Positions 19,001 to 29,028 of a stretch of DNA of 64,000 nt are shown in pieces. The translations under genes were made by a program, and so were the position numbers. This stretch comes from Saccharicrinis sp963663905. Lineage in GTDB: Bacteria > Bacteroidota > Bacteroidia > Bacteroidales > Marinilabiliaceae. Under the pieces are notes generated by a model that had not been told where the DNA came from, did no database searches, and saw only the letters and a program-made list of their open reading frames with translations. Positions within the stretch are counted from its first letter, which is position 1. The number at the start of each line of letters is the position of its first letter. The DNA is taken from assembly GCA_963663905.2 (NCBI GenBank), contig OY760657.1, positions 992,001 through 1,056,000 on the forward strand, written 5' to 3'.

Positions 19001-22000
19001 AACACCAGGCATAACAGGAAGTCCAATAGGAACATTGAGCTATACCCTTTCCGGAGGATTAGATGCTTCTTTGTTTACAATCAATAGTTCAACCGGTGTA
19101 GTAAGTATGGTTGTACGAGATTATGAAAATCCTGTAGATTCAAATACAGATAATATTTATGAGATAATCATCAGAGCCACAGATTCAGATGGCAACTATG
19201 CCGAAGAAGGGTGGAGTGTAGAAGTAACAGATGTAACAGAAACAGTTAGTTTCACCATCAATGCTATTTCAGATGAAACCGTATCAGAAAATGCAGTTTA
19301 CACAGGGCCAACACCAGGCATAACAGGAAGTCCAATAGGAACATTGAGCTATACCCTTTCCGGCGGATTAGATGCCTCCTCGTTTACGATCAATAGTTCA
19401 ACCGGTGTAGTAAGTATGGTCGTACGCGATTATGAAAATCCTGTAGATTCAAATACAGATAATATTTATGAGATAATCATCAGAGCCACAGATTCAGATG
19501 GCAACTATGCCGAAGAAGGGTGGAGTGTAGAAGTAACAGATGTAACAGAAACAGTTAGTTTCACCATCAATGCTATTTCAGATGAAACCGTATCAGAAAA
19601 TGCAGTTTACACAGGGCCAACACCAGGCATAACAGGAAGTCCAATAGGAACTTTGAGCTATACCCTTTCCGGCGGATTAGATGCCTCCTCGTTTACAATC
19701 AATAGTTCAACCGGTGTAGTAAGTATGGTTGTACGAGATTATGAGACTCCAGCAGATTCAAATGCAGATAATATTTATGAGATAATCATCAGAGCCACAG
19801 ATTCAGATGGCAACTATGCCGAAGAGGGTTGGAGCGTAGAAGTAACAGATGTAACAGAAACAGTTAGTTTCACAATCAATGCTATTTCAGATGAAACCGT
19901 ATCAGAAAATGCAGTTTACACGGGACCGACACCAGTCATAGCTGGAAGTCCAATAGGAACGTTGAGTTATACCATTTCCGGCGGATTAGATGCCTCCTCG
20001 TTTACGATCAATAGTTCAACCGGTGTAGTAAGTATGGTCGTACGCGATTATGAAAATCCTGTAGATTCAAATACAGATAATATTTATGAGTTAATCATCA
20101 GAGCCACAGATTCAGATGGCAACTATGCCGAAGAGGGTTGGAGCGTAGAAGTAACAGATGTAACAGAAACAGTTAGTTTCACAATCAATGCTATTTCAGA
20201 TGAAACCGTATCAGAAAATGCAGTTTACACGGGACCGACACCAGTCATAGCTGGAAGTCCAATAGGAACGTTGAGTTATACCATTTCCGGCGGATTAGAT
20301 GCCTCCTCGTTTACGATCAATAGTTCAACCGGTGTAGTAAGTATGGTCGTACGCGATTATGAAAATCCTGTAGATTCAAATAGCGATAATATTTATGAGT
20401 TAATCATCAGAGCGACAGATTCAGATGGCAACTATGCCGAAGAAGGGTGGAGTGTAGAAGTAACAGATGTAACAGAAACAGTTAGTTTCACAATCAATGC
20501 TATTTCAGATGAAACCGTATCAGAAAATGCAGTTTACACTGGACCGACACCAGTCATAGCTGGAAGTCCAATAGGAACGTTGAGTTATACTATTTCCGGC
20601 GGATTAGATGCCTCCTCGTTTACACTCAATAGTTCAACCGGTGTAGTAAGTATGGTTGTACGAGATTATGAGACTCCAGCAGATTCAAATACAGATAATA
20701 TTTATGAGTTAATCATCAGAGCCACAGATTCAGATGGCAACTATGCCGAAGAAGGGTGGAGTGTAGAAGTAACAGATGTAACAGAAACAGTTAGTTTCAC
20801 CATCAATGCTATTTCAGATGAAACCGTATCAGAAAATGCAGTTTACACAGGGCCAACACCAGTCATAGCTGGAAGTCCAATAGGAACTTTGAGCTATACC
20901 ATTTCCGGCGGATTAGATGCCTCCTCGTTTACAATCAATAGTTCAACCGGTGTAGTAAGTATGGTTGTACGAGATTATGAGACTCCAGCAGATTCAAATG
21001 CAGATAATATTTATGAGATAATCATCAGAGCCACAGATTCAGATGGCAACTATGCCGAAGAGGGTTGGAGCGTATCTGTTTTACCAGTAAATGATAATAT
21101 TCCAGTTATCAATGTTGAAAGTGCAAGTTTTGCTGAGAATAGTACGGGAATAGTACTTACAGCAACATCAACAGATGGAGATGTAGGAGATACAAAATCA
21201 TTTTCTATTTCAGGAACGGATGCTTCTAAATTTACTATAAATCCATCTTCAGGAGAATTAACCTTTAATACTTCTCCTGATTATGAAAATCCTACTGATA
21301 TAAATACAGATAATATTTATGAGCTAACAATAACAGTAACAGATGGTGCAGATCAAACGGATTCTCAATTAGTGATAGTAACAGTAACAGATGTTAATGA
21401 TAATCCACCTGTATTAACAGCAAACAATGCAACTGTAGATGAAAACTTTGCAGGAATAGTTATTGATGCTTCATCTACTGATGTTGATACCAACGATACT
21501 GAAACATATTCAATATCAGGAACAGATTCAGATGCATTCGATATTTATAGTTCTACTGGTGTACTAACATTTAAAACATCTCCTGATTATGAAAATCCAA
21601 CCGATGCAAATACAGATAATGTTTATGAATTAACCATAACAGTGACAGATGGAGCAGGTAACACAGATTCTGAAAATATAACAGTAACTATTTTGGATGT
21701 TCAAGAAACTTCAACCTATTCCATTAATACAATAGCTAATGCTAGTGTTAACGAAAATAGTGCATATACTTCAGTAACTCCTACAATTAGTGGTAGTCCA
21801 ATTGGTTCTCTGGTTTATACATTAGGTGGAGATGATGCATCAGACTTTAGCATCGATAGTTCAACTGGTGTAGTTAGTATGGTTGCTCGTGATTATGAAA
21901 ATCCTGATGATGCAGATGCTAATAATAATTATGAAGTAAGTATAATTGCTACAGATAGTGATAATAATATTAGAACTATATACTGGACTGTAACCGTTTT

Positions 22001-25000
22001 AGCTGTAAATGAATTTGATCCTATTATTAGTGTAAGTAGCACTACTGTTAATGAAAATCATACAGGAACTGTTGTTGTTGCATCGTCTACAGATGCTGAT
22101 GATAGTGATTCCGAAACTTATTCAATATCAGGAACAGATTCAGGGCAATTTGCTATTAATAGTTCAACAGGTGTGTTAACCTTTAATACATCTCCTGATT
22201 ATGAAAATCCATTGGATAATGGTGGTGATAATGTATATAATTTAACAATCATAGTAACAGATGGAGCAGGTCATACAGATTCTGAGGCTATTACTATTAC
22301 AGTAATAAATATTAACGATAATACACCTTTTGCTGTTTCTGATGCTATTACAGTAAATGAAGGAGGTAGCACAACTAGTTTGTCTAGTGGAGAATCTTCT
22401 GTGTTAACAAATGATAGCGATTTAGATAATGATAACCTTAATGCAATATTAGTTAATAATGTTAGTGTGGGTACATTAACATTAAATGATGATGGTACTT
22501 TTAACTATACTCATAATGATTCTGAGACTTTTACTGATAATTTCACATACAAGGTAAATGATGGAACTATAGATGGAAATACAGTAACTGTTACTATAAC
22601 AATAACTCCGGTTAATGATAATTCCCCTGTAATAAGTGTGAGTAACGAAAGCGTAAACGAAAATCAAACAGGTAATATACTTACAGCTTCAGCTACAGAT
22701 GCTGATACAGGTGATACACAATCTTATTCTATTTCAGGAACAGATTCTGGATTATTCACTATTGATAGTTCAACAGGAGTTTTAACCTTTAACACATCTC
22801 CTGATTACGAGAATCCATTAGATAATGGAGCAAATAACGTATATAACCTTACAGTTGTTGTAACTGATGGAGTTGGTCATACCGACTCTCAGGCTATTAC
22901 AATTACAGTAATAGATGTTACGGAAACATCAAGCTATACCATTGATGCTATTTCAAATGTTAGTGTTAATGAAAATACAGCATATACTTCAGTGACGCCT
23001 CATATAACAGGTTCTCCAGTAGGAAGTGTTGTTTATACTATTGGTGGAAATGATGCATCAGACTTTAGTATTAATAGTACTACAGGCGTAGTTACTATGG
23101 TTGCTCGCGATTATGAGAATCCTGTTGATGCAAATACAAATAATGTATATGAATTAAGTATATCAGCAACAGATAGCGATGGTAATATTGCTACTACATC
23201 ATGGTCGGTAACTGTTTTACCAGTAAATGAATTTGATCCAGTCATTAGTGTAGGTAGTACAACAGTAAATGAAAATCATACAGGAACTGTCATTGATGCA
23301 TCTTCGACAGATGCTGATGCAAGTGATTCGGAAGCATATTCAATATCAGGATCCGATGCTTCATTGTTTTCAATAAATGAGACAACCGGTGTATTAACCT
23401 TTAATACATCTCCTGATTATGAAAATCCATTAGATAACGGAGGTGATAATATATATAATATAACAATCACGGTTACTGACGATGCTGGTCACACAGACTC
23501 TGAAAATGTAACGATTACCGTATTGAATGTGACAGAAACCTCAAATTTTACAATTAATGCTATTTCAAATGCAAATATTGAAGAAAATGCAGAATATACT
23601 TCAATAACTCCAGGTATTACAGGTTCTCCTGTGGGAAGTGTAACTTATACTCTTGGAGGTAATGATGCATCTGATTTTAATATCAATAGTTCTACGGGAG
23701 TCGTTAGTATGATTGCTCGTGATTATGAGAATCCGGAAGATGCAGATGCAAATAATGTATACGAAGTTAGTATAACAGCTACAGATCAGGATGATAATAA
23801 TGCAACAACTTCGTGGAGCGTTACTGTAACAGCTGTTAATGAATATGCACCAGTTTTAAGTGCAAATAGTACTACTGTTAATGAAAACCATACAGGAACA
23901 GTAATTATTGCTACTTCTACAGATGCTGATGACAGTGATTCAGAAACCTATTCAATATCAGGAACAGATTCGGAATTATTTAATATTGATAATTCAACGG
24001 GAGTATTAACATTCCAAAGTTCTCCGGATTATGAGGATCCAGCCGATAATGGAGGTAATAATGTTTATAACATAACCATTACTGTAACTGATGATGCTGG
24101 TAATGATGATTCTCAATCAATTACTATAACAGTGGCTAATATAAATGATAACAATCCAATTGGTGTTAATGATTATATCACAGTTAGTGAAGGTGGTACC
24201 GTTTCAAGTTTAAATGGAGGTTTAACATCAGTTCTGGCTAATGATAGTGATGCTGATGGAAATAGCCTGATTGCAACATTAATAAGTAATGTGAGTAATG
24301 GTAGTTTAACTTTAAATAGTAATGGTACTTTTTCATATACTAATGATGGTTCAGAAATAACCAGTGATAGTTTTACATATGTTGCTAATGATGGTACAAA
24401 TAACAGTAATACAGTTACTGTTTATATTACTATTGCAAGTATTAATGATTTACCAGTTATTGGTGATATTCCAAATCAAACAATTGCAGAAGGTGGTAAC
24501 TTTAGTACTATTAATTTAAATAATTATATATCAGATGCAGAAACATTAGATGAGGACATCTTATGGACATTAGATCCAACTCCAACAAATATTGATATTG
24601 AAATTATTAATGGAACCGCAACAATAACTCCTGTAGATGAAGAGTGGAATGGTGTTGAAGTGGTAACATTTGTTGCTACAGATGAAGACGGTGCATCTGT
24701 TTATGACAATGTAAGGTTAGAAGTTACAGCAATAAATGATGCACCTGAAATTACCGGTCAAAACTCAATATCTATAGCAGAAGAAACTTTAACGGAATTA
24801 AGTTTAAGTGACCTTATCGTTTATGATCCTGATGATAATTATCCTACAGGATTTACATTAACAGTCTTGTCAGGTACAAATTATGAAGTAACAGGTACTG
24901 CTATTACTCCAAATGAAAATGTGACAGGTATAATTACTGTACAGGTATATGTTACTGATGATGGCTCAGCTCAAAGTAATACATATAATTTACAGGTGAA

Positions 25001-28000
25001 TGTGGTTAATGATAATGATCCTCCTGTGCTTATAGATATTCCAAATCAAACAATTTCGGAAGGTTCCTTATTTAATAGTATTAATTTAAATAATTATGTA
25101 TCCGATCCGGATAATACCATTGATCAAATTTCATGGACTTATTCCGGAAATACTGATTTATTAATAACTATTGATGAAACAACTCATATTGCAACTATTG
25201 AAATACCGGATGAAGATTGGTTTGGGCAGGAGACAGTTGTTTTTACGGCAAGTGATGGATTGTTATCAGCAAGTAATAATGTTGTTTTAACTGTTGCTGC
25301 TGTAAATGATGCTCCTGTTATTAATAGTCAACAGACCTTATCTTATAATGAAGATGTAGTATTTACAATTCCTTTTACTGCATTAAATGTTACGGATGTA
25401 GATAATACATATCCAAGTCAACATGAAATGACTTTGTTAAGTGGGAGTAATTATACATTCACAGGTCGTCAGGTGACTCCGGAAAAAGACTTCAATGGAA
25501 TTTTAACCATACCAGTATACATTACAGATATTGGTTCTGAAAATGAAACCAGCAATACGTTTAATTTAAGAGTGACTATAATTGCTGTTAATGATGCTCC
25601 TCAAATCGAGTCTCAATTAAATGCTTTATCGACAAATGAAGATACTCCGATTTTAATTTCATTGGAAGACTTAAATATCATAGATCCGGATAATAGCTCT
25701 GGCGATTTTTCATTGAGTATCCATTCTGGTGATAATTATACTTTTAATGGAACTACTGTTACCCCAGCCTTAAATTATTATGGAACATTATCTGTTGACG
25801 TAACTGTGAACGATGGAGAACCTGAAAATTCAGAAAGTAGTGTATTTTCTGTTGAGATTTTGGTATTAGCTCAGAATGATACACCAGAAGCCAATAATCA
25901 ATCAGTTACAACTCCTGAAAATCAAGAAATATCAATAAATATCAATAATCTGATTTCTGATGTTGAAGATGGTCTTGATTTATCATCTTTAAAAATTATA
26001 TCTGATGTATCAAATGGTACTACTTCAGTTGATATAGATAATGCGTATATAACATATAATCCAAACGAGGGCTACTCAGGCTCAGATTTTTTCACTTATG
26101 AAATTTGCGATGTTGATGGTGCTTGTGCTACAGGTACTATAACAATAACTGTCTCCAATGAAGCACCTACAGGAGTAAATGATGTTGTTGAAGTAAATGA
26201 AGATAATAGTATCTCAATTAATGTTTTAAGTAATGATACAGATCCGCAGAATAATATTGACCCAACTTCATTAACAATAATATCTCAATCTCAGAATGGA
26301 ACTTTAACAATTCAATCTGAAGGAATTATTATTTATACTCCAAATCAGGATTTTTATGGAGAAGATGCGTTTGAATATCAAGTATGTGATGAAGATGGAT
26401 ATTGTACATCTGCTAATGTGGCAATTACTGTAAATTCAGTTAATGATCAACCTGTAATTATATCTCAAAATTCAATTGAAATATCAGAGGATACTTCTTA
26501 TACAGTAACACTGAATAATATAACAGCAACTGATGTTGATAATAATTATCCGTCAGATTTTGCTTTAGATGTATTATCAGGAGACAACTATAGTGTTGTA
26601 GGTAACACAATTACTCCTACATTAAATTTTAATGGAGAATTGGCTGTCAATGTTATAGTTGATGATCAGGAATCTGAGAATAATGTAAGTGAGTCTTATC
26701 AGTTTATAATTACAGTAACTCCGGTAAATGATAAACCTGAAATTTTAGACCAGTCTACTTTAATTACATATGAAGATGAACAACTTACTATTTCATTAAA
26801 TGACTTAACGGTTGAAGATCCAGATAATAATTATCCGAATGATTTCGTTTTGGTTGTCTTAGCAGGACTTAATTACACAGTTAATAATAATGTTATTAAT
26901 CCGGCCTCTAATTTTTATGGATATTTAAATGTTCCAGTTTATGTTAGCGATCAATCTGATGAAGATGATAGGAGCAGAATCTTTAATTTAGTAGTACAGG
27001 TAATATCTCAAAATGATGCCCCAATAACTCAAAATGTAAACTATTCTACTTCCGAAAATGTGTCGTTAGAAATAGATATGGCTGATTTAGTGACAGACGT
27101 TGATGGTAATATTGATTATTCAACATTTGAAAATACAACTGATCCTGTAAATGGTTCAATTAATGTTGATATTGATAATCAAATTATTACTTATATGCCA
27201 AATGAAGGTTATTCAGGTGATGATGAGTTTAGTTTTAGGTTTTATGATAGTGAGGGATTGATTAGTAATATATCCTATGTTTATATTAGTGTGAGTAATG
27301 AAGCACCAAATGCCGTCAATGATATTGTAGAATTAAATGAAGATGAGAGTGTTGTAATAGATGTTTTGAGTAACGATACAGATCCTCAAAATAATATAAA
27401 TATAAACTCATTGGTAATTGTAAGTAATCCGGTAAATGGTGAATTATCAATAAACTCAACTACAGGTGAAATTACTTATACTCCAATCGTTAATTTCTCA
27501 GGAGTTGATAATTTCAGATATAGAATATTTGATGATACTGGTTATTCTGATGATGCAACAGTTTCTCTTACAATTATAGCAGTTAATGATTTCCCGGTTG
27601 CAGTAAGTGATGATACTGAAACAGATGAAGATCACAGTGTTGTTATTGATGTCCTTGCAAATGATTATGATATTGATTCTGATGTAGTGGGATTTACAGT
27701 TTCTATTTCTGAAGATCCACAAAATGGAAGTGTAAGTGTCGATTCAGAAAATAACATAGTATATACTCCAAATGAAAATTATAATGGAGAAGATAGTTTC
27801 ATATATCAGCTATGTGATCTGGAGGGAGGATGCTCAACTGCGCAAGTAAATATTGTAATTGCTCCTCAAAATGATGCTCCAATTGCAATTGATGATGATG
27901 TTACTGTCGCTCAAGGGGTAGCTTCTACTATTGATGTTATTGCTAATGATAGTGATATAGATGATAATTTAGATGTTACTTCAATTGAAATTATAACAGA

Positions 28001-29021
28001 TCCTCAAAATGGAGTTTGTTCAGTAGAGTCATTAACAGGAGAGGTTACATATACACCTAATATTGGTTTTTCAGGAACAGATTTCTTTATCTACCAAATC
28101 TGTGATACAGAAGGATTGTGCTCAACGGCAACCGTAAATATATCAGTAAACTTACAAAATGTTGCTCCTGTTTGTACAGATGACATTATTTTAATGACAG
28201 ATGGAGCTACTGTATCATTTAATGTTTTAGATAATGATACCGATGAAAATGGAGATAATATTACTGTTGTGTTAAGCAATACAAGTGAGTTAGGAGGATT
28301 TCTAAAAGAAACAAGTAATGGTTTGTTTACCTATACTTCTGTTTATGGTAACTATTGTATTGAAGAATCTTTTACATATCAAGGTTGTGATGATTCCGGT
28401 AATTGCGATGAAGCAACAGTAAAGTTTATTATAAGCGTTGCTGATACTGATGGAGATAATATTGCAGATTATATCGAAGAGCAACATTTCAATACTGATG
28501 GTGATGAATACCCTGACTATAAAGATGAAGATTCCGATAATGATGGAATTTTAGATATTATTGAAGGTGGTGTTACTGATATTTGTGCCCAAAATCTTGT
28601 GGATTCTGATAATGATGGAATATATGATTATCGTGATGATGATAGTGATGATGACGGAATTACCGACTTAGAAGAGGGATCTGATGATTGCGACAATGAT
28701 GGAATACCTAATTTTCAAGATGACTTTGATGATTGTGCAGATAGAATTGATGCTCCTGATACATTCTCTCCAAATGGTGATGGTGTTAACGATTATTTTA
28801 TAATTCCTGGAATTTCAGATTTTGAAGGAAATGAAATATACATCTACAACAGATGGGGTGGAGAAGTTTTCCATATGAAGAATTATGATAATTTATGGGA
28901 TGGTAAATCAAGTAATTCAGCAATCGGATCAGCAGAATTACCTCAAGGTTTATATTTCTATGTTGTTAAGTTAGGAAGTGGAAAAGGAGTATTAAAAGGT
29001 TCCGTTTACATCAAAAGATAA
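16077..29021 (+). CDS. Giant cadherin-like T9SS surface adhesin (SprB-type)
   Basis: 4314-residue secreted protein. A signal peptide ends near FAQN (residue 28). Residues 29-1676 are 16 near-identical 103-residue cadherin-like repeats (each with VSENAVYTG, SSTGVVSMV and ATDSDGNYAEEGW). Residues about 1677-2790 carry diverged cadherin/VCBS-like domains (PDYENP, VTDGAG, VNDN motifs). Residues about 2790-4120 hold Ig-like NDAP-type modules and NEDxS...VLSNDTD units. Residues about 4120-4216 have Asp-rich TSP3-like calcium repeats (DSDNDG, DSDDDG). The last 90 residues are the gliding-motility C-terminal domain (FSPNGDGVND; YNRWGGEVF), the type B T9SS signal. PorP/SprF follows after 7 bp, as in SprB/SprF pairs. 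The likely role is calcium-stiffened adhesion or gliding. Gliding itself is not shown. Confidence 0.93.
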   Translation: MSFKSIFLGIFTIQFLLTLFVNSAFAQNFTINAISDETVSENAVYTGPTPGITGSPIGTLSYTLSGGLDASLFTINSSTGVVSMVVRDYETPADSNADNNYEIIIRATDSDGNYAEEGWSVEVTDVTETVSFTINAISDETVSENAVYTGPTPVIAGSPIGTLSYTISGGLDASLFTINSSTGVVSMVVRDYENPVDSNTDNIYEIIIRATDSDGNYAEEGWSVEVTDVTETVSFTINAISDETVSENAVYTGPTPGITGSPIGTLSYTLSGGLDASLFTINSSTGVVSMVVRDYENPVDSNTDNIYEIIIRATDSDGNYAEEGWSVEVTDVTETVSFTINAISDETVSENAVYTGPTPVIAGSPIGTLSYTLSGGLDASSFTINSSTGVVSMVVRDYENPVDSNTDNIYEIIIRATDSDGNYAEEGWSVEVTDVTETVSFTINAISDETVSENAVYTGPTPGITGSPIGTLSYTLSGGLDASSFTINSSTGVVSMVVRDYETPADSNADNIYEIIIRATDSDGNYAEEGWSVEVTDVTETVSFTINAISDETVSENAVYTGPTPVIAGSPIGTLSYTISGGLDASLFTINSSTGVVSMVVRDYETPADTNTDNIYELIIRATDSDGNYAEEGWSVEVTDVTETVSFTINAISDETVSENAVYTGPTPGITGSPIGTLSYTISGGLDASLFTINSSTGVVSMVVRDYETPADSNTDNVYEIIIRATDSDGNYAEEGWSVEVTDVTETVSFTINAISDETVSENAVYTGPTPVIAGSPIGTLSYTISGGLDASSFTINSSTGVVSMVVRDYENPVDSNSDNIYELIIRATDSDGNYAEEGWSVEVTDVTETVSFTINAISDETVSENAVYTGPTPVIAGSPIGTLSYTISGGLDASSFTINSSTGVVSMVVRDYENPVDSNSDNIYELIIRATDSDGNYAEEGWSVEVTDVTETVSFTINAISDETVSENAVYTGPTPGITGSPIGTLSYTLSGGLDASLFTINSSTGVVSMVVRDYENPVDSNTDNIYEIIIRATDSDGNYAEEGWSVEVTDVTETVSFTINAISDETVSENAVYTGPTPGITGSPIGTLSYTLSGGLDASSFTINSSTGVVSMVVRDYENPVDSNTDNIYEIIIRATDSDGNYAEEGWSVEVTDVTETVSFTINAISDETVSENAVYTGPTPGITGSPIGTLSYTLSGGLDASSFTINSSTGVVSMVVRDYETPADSNADNIYEIIIRATDSDGNYAEEGWSVEVTDVTETVSFTINAISDETVSENAVYTGPTPVIAGSPIGTLSYTISGGLDASSFTINSSTGVVSMVVRDYENPVDSNTDNIYELIIRATDSDGNYAEEGWSVEVTDVTETVSFTINAISDETVSENAVYTGPTPVIAGSPIGTLSYTISGGLDASSFTINSSTGVVSMVVRDYENPVDSNSDNIYELIIRATDSDGNYAEEGWSVEVTDVTETVSFTINAISDETVSENAVYTGPTPVIAGSPIGTLSYTISGGLDASSFTLNSSTGVVSMVVRDYETPADSNTDNIYELIIRATDSDGNYAEEGWSVEVTDVTETVSFTINAISDETVSENAVYTGPTPVIAGSPIGTLSYTISGGLDASSFTINSSTGVVSMVVRDYETPADSNADNIYEIIIRATDSDGNYAEEGWSVSVLPVNDNIPVINVESASFAENSTGIVLTATSTDGDVGDTKSFSISGTDASKFTINPSSGELTFNTSPDYENPTDINTDNIYELTITVTDGADQTDSQLVIVTVTDVNDNPPVLTANNATVDENFAGIVIDASSTDVDTNDTETYSISGTDSDAFDIYSSTGVLTFKTSPDYENPTDANTDNVYELTITVTDGAGNTDSENITVTILDVQETSTYSINTIANASVNENSAYTSVTPTISGSPIGSLVYTLGGDDASDFSIDSSTGVVSMVARDYENPDDADANNNYEVSIIATDSDNNIRTIYWTVTVLAVNEFDPIISVSSTTVNENHTGTVVVASSTDADDSDSETYSISGTDSGQFAINSSTGVLTFNTSPDYENPLDNGGDNVYNLTIIVTDGAGHTDSEAITITVININDNTPFAVSDAITVNEGGSTTSLSSGESSVLTNDSDLDNDNLNAILVNNVSVGTLTLNDDGTFNYTHNDSETFTDNFTYKVNDGTIDGNTVTVTITITPVNDNSPVISVSNESVNENQTGNILTASATDADTGDTQSYSISGTDSGLFTIDSSTGVLTFNTSPDYENPLDNGANNVYNLTVVVTDGVGHTDSQAITITVIDVTETSSYTIDAISNVSVNENTAYTSVTPHITGSPVGSVVYTIGGNDASDFSINSTTGVVTMVARDYENPVDANTNNVYELSISATDSDGNIATTSWSVTVLPVNEFDPVISVGSTTVNENHTGTVIDASSTDADASDSEAYSISGSDASLFSINETTGVLTFNTSPDYENPLDNGGDNIYNITITVTDDAGHTDSENVTITVLNVTETSNFTINAISNANIEENAEYTSITPGITGSPVGSVTYTLGGNDASDFNINSSTGVVSMIARDYENPEDADANNVYEVSITATDQDDNNATTSWSVTVTAVNEYAPVLSANSTTVNENHTGTVIIATSTDADDSDSETYSISGTDSELFNIDNSTGVLTFQSSPDYEDPADNGGNNVYNITITVTDDAGNDDSQSITITVANINDNNPIGVNDYITVSEGGTVSSLNGGLTSVLANDSDADGNSLIATLISNVSNGSLTLNSNGTFSYTNDGSEITSDSFTYVANDGTNNSNTVTVYITIASINDLPVIGDIPNQTIAEGGNFSTINLNNYISDAETLDEDILWTLDPTPTNIDIEIINGTATITPVDEEWNGVEVVTFVATDEDGASVYDNVRLEVTAINDAPEITGQNSISIAEETLTELSLSDLIVYDPDDNYPTGFTLTVLSGTNYEVTGTAITPNENVTGIITVQVYVTDDGSAQSNTYNLQVNVVNDNDPPVLIDIPNQTISEGSLFNSINLNNYVSDPDNTIDQISWTYSGNTDLLITIDETTHIATIEIPDEDWFGQETVVFTASDGLLSASNNVVLTVAAVNDAPVINSQQTLSYNEDVVFTIPFTALNVTDVDNTYPSQHEMTLLSGSNYTFTGRQVTPEKDFNGILTIPVYITDIGSENETSNTFNLRVTIIAVNDAPQIESQLNALSTNEDTPILISLEDLNIIDPDNSSGDFSLSIHSGDNYTFNGTTVTPALNYYGTLSVDVTVNDGEPENSESSVFSVEILVLAQNDTPEANNQSVTTPENQEISININNLISDVEDGLDLSSLKIISDVSNGTTSVDIDNAYITYNPNEGYSGSDFFTYEICDVDGACATGTITITVSNEAPTGVNDVVEVNEDNSISINVLSNDTDPQNNIDPTSLTIISQSQNGTLTIQSEGIIIYTPNQDFYGEDAFEYQVCDEDGYCTSANVAITVNSVNDQPVIISQNSIEISEDTSYTVTLNNITATDVDNNYPSDFALDVLSGDNYSVVGNTITPTLNFNGELAVNVIVDDQESENNVSESYQFIITVTPVNDKPEILDQSTLITYEDEQLTISLNDLTVEDPDNNYPNDFVLVVLAGLNYTVNNNVINPASNFYGYLNVPVYVSDQSDEDDRSRIFNLVVQVISQNDAPITQNVNYSTSENVSLEIDMADLVTDVDGNIDYSTFENTTDPVNGSINVDIDNQIITYMPNEGYSGDDEFSFRFYDSEGLISNISYVYISVSNEAPNAVNDIVELNEDESVVIDVLSNDTDPQNNININSLVIVSNPVNGELSINSTTGEITYTPIVNFSGVDNFRYRIFDDTGYSDDATVSLTIIAVNDFPVAVSDDTETDEDHSVVIDVLANDYDIDSDVVGFTVSISEDPQNGSVSVDSENNIVYTPNENYNGEDSFIYQLCDLEGGCSTAQVNIVIAPQNDAPIAIDDDVTVAQGVASTIDVIANDSDIDDNLDVTSIEIITDPQNGVCSVESLTGEVTYTPNIGFSGTDFFIYQICDTEGLCSTATVNISVNLQNVAPVCTDDIILMTDGATVSFNVLDNDTDENGDNITVVLSNTSELGGFLKETSNGLFTYTSVYGNYCIEESFTYQGCDDSGNCDEATVKFIISVADTDGDNIADYIEEQHFNTDGDEYPDYKDEDSDNDGILDIIEGGVTDICAQNLVDSDNDGIYDYRDDDSDDDGITDLEEGSDDCDNDGIPNFQDDFDDCADRIDAPDTFSPNGDGVNDYFIIPGISDFEGNEIYIYNRWGGEVFHMKNYDNLWDGKSSNSAIGSAELPQGLYFYVVKLGSGKGVLKGSVYIKR
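16158..21072 (+). repeat. Sixteen tandem 309-bp coding repeats
   Basis: The marker ATGCTATTTC starts at 16171 and steps exactly 309 bp for 16 copies, the last at 20806. Copies differ at a few two-state sites (GITG/VIAG, LSGG/ISGG, ASLF/ASSF, ETPAD/ENPVD) that are shuffled between copies. The tract 17187-17831 appears identical to 19350-19994, seven units away. This points to recent recombination, and copy number is likely unstable between strains. Confidence 0.95.
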
Positions 29022-29028
29022 TTAAATT

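Noticed and set aside
16158..21072. CRISPR-like or non-coding satellite DNA
   Set aside because: The 309-bp units are in one open frame with a signal peptide before and a sorting domain after; they are protein repeats.
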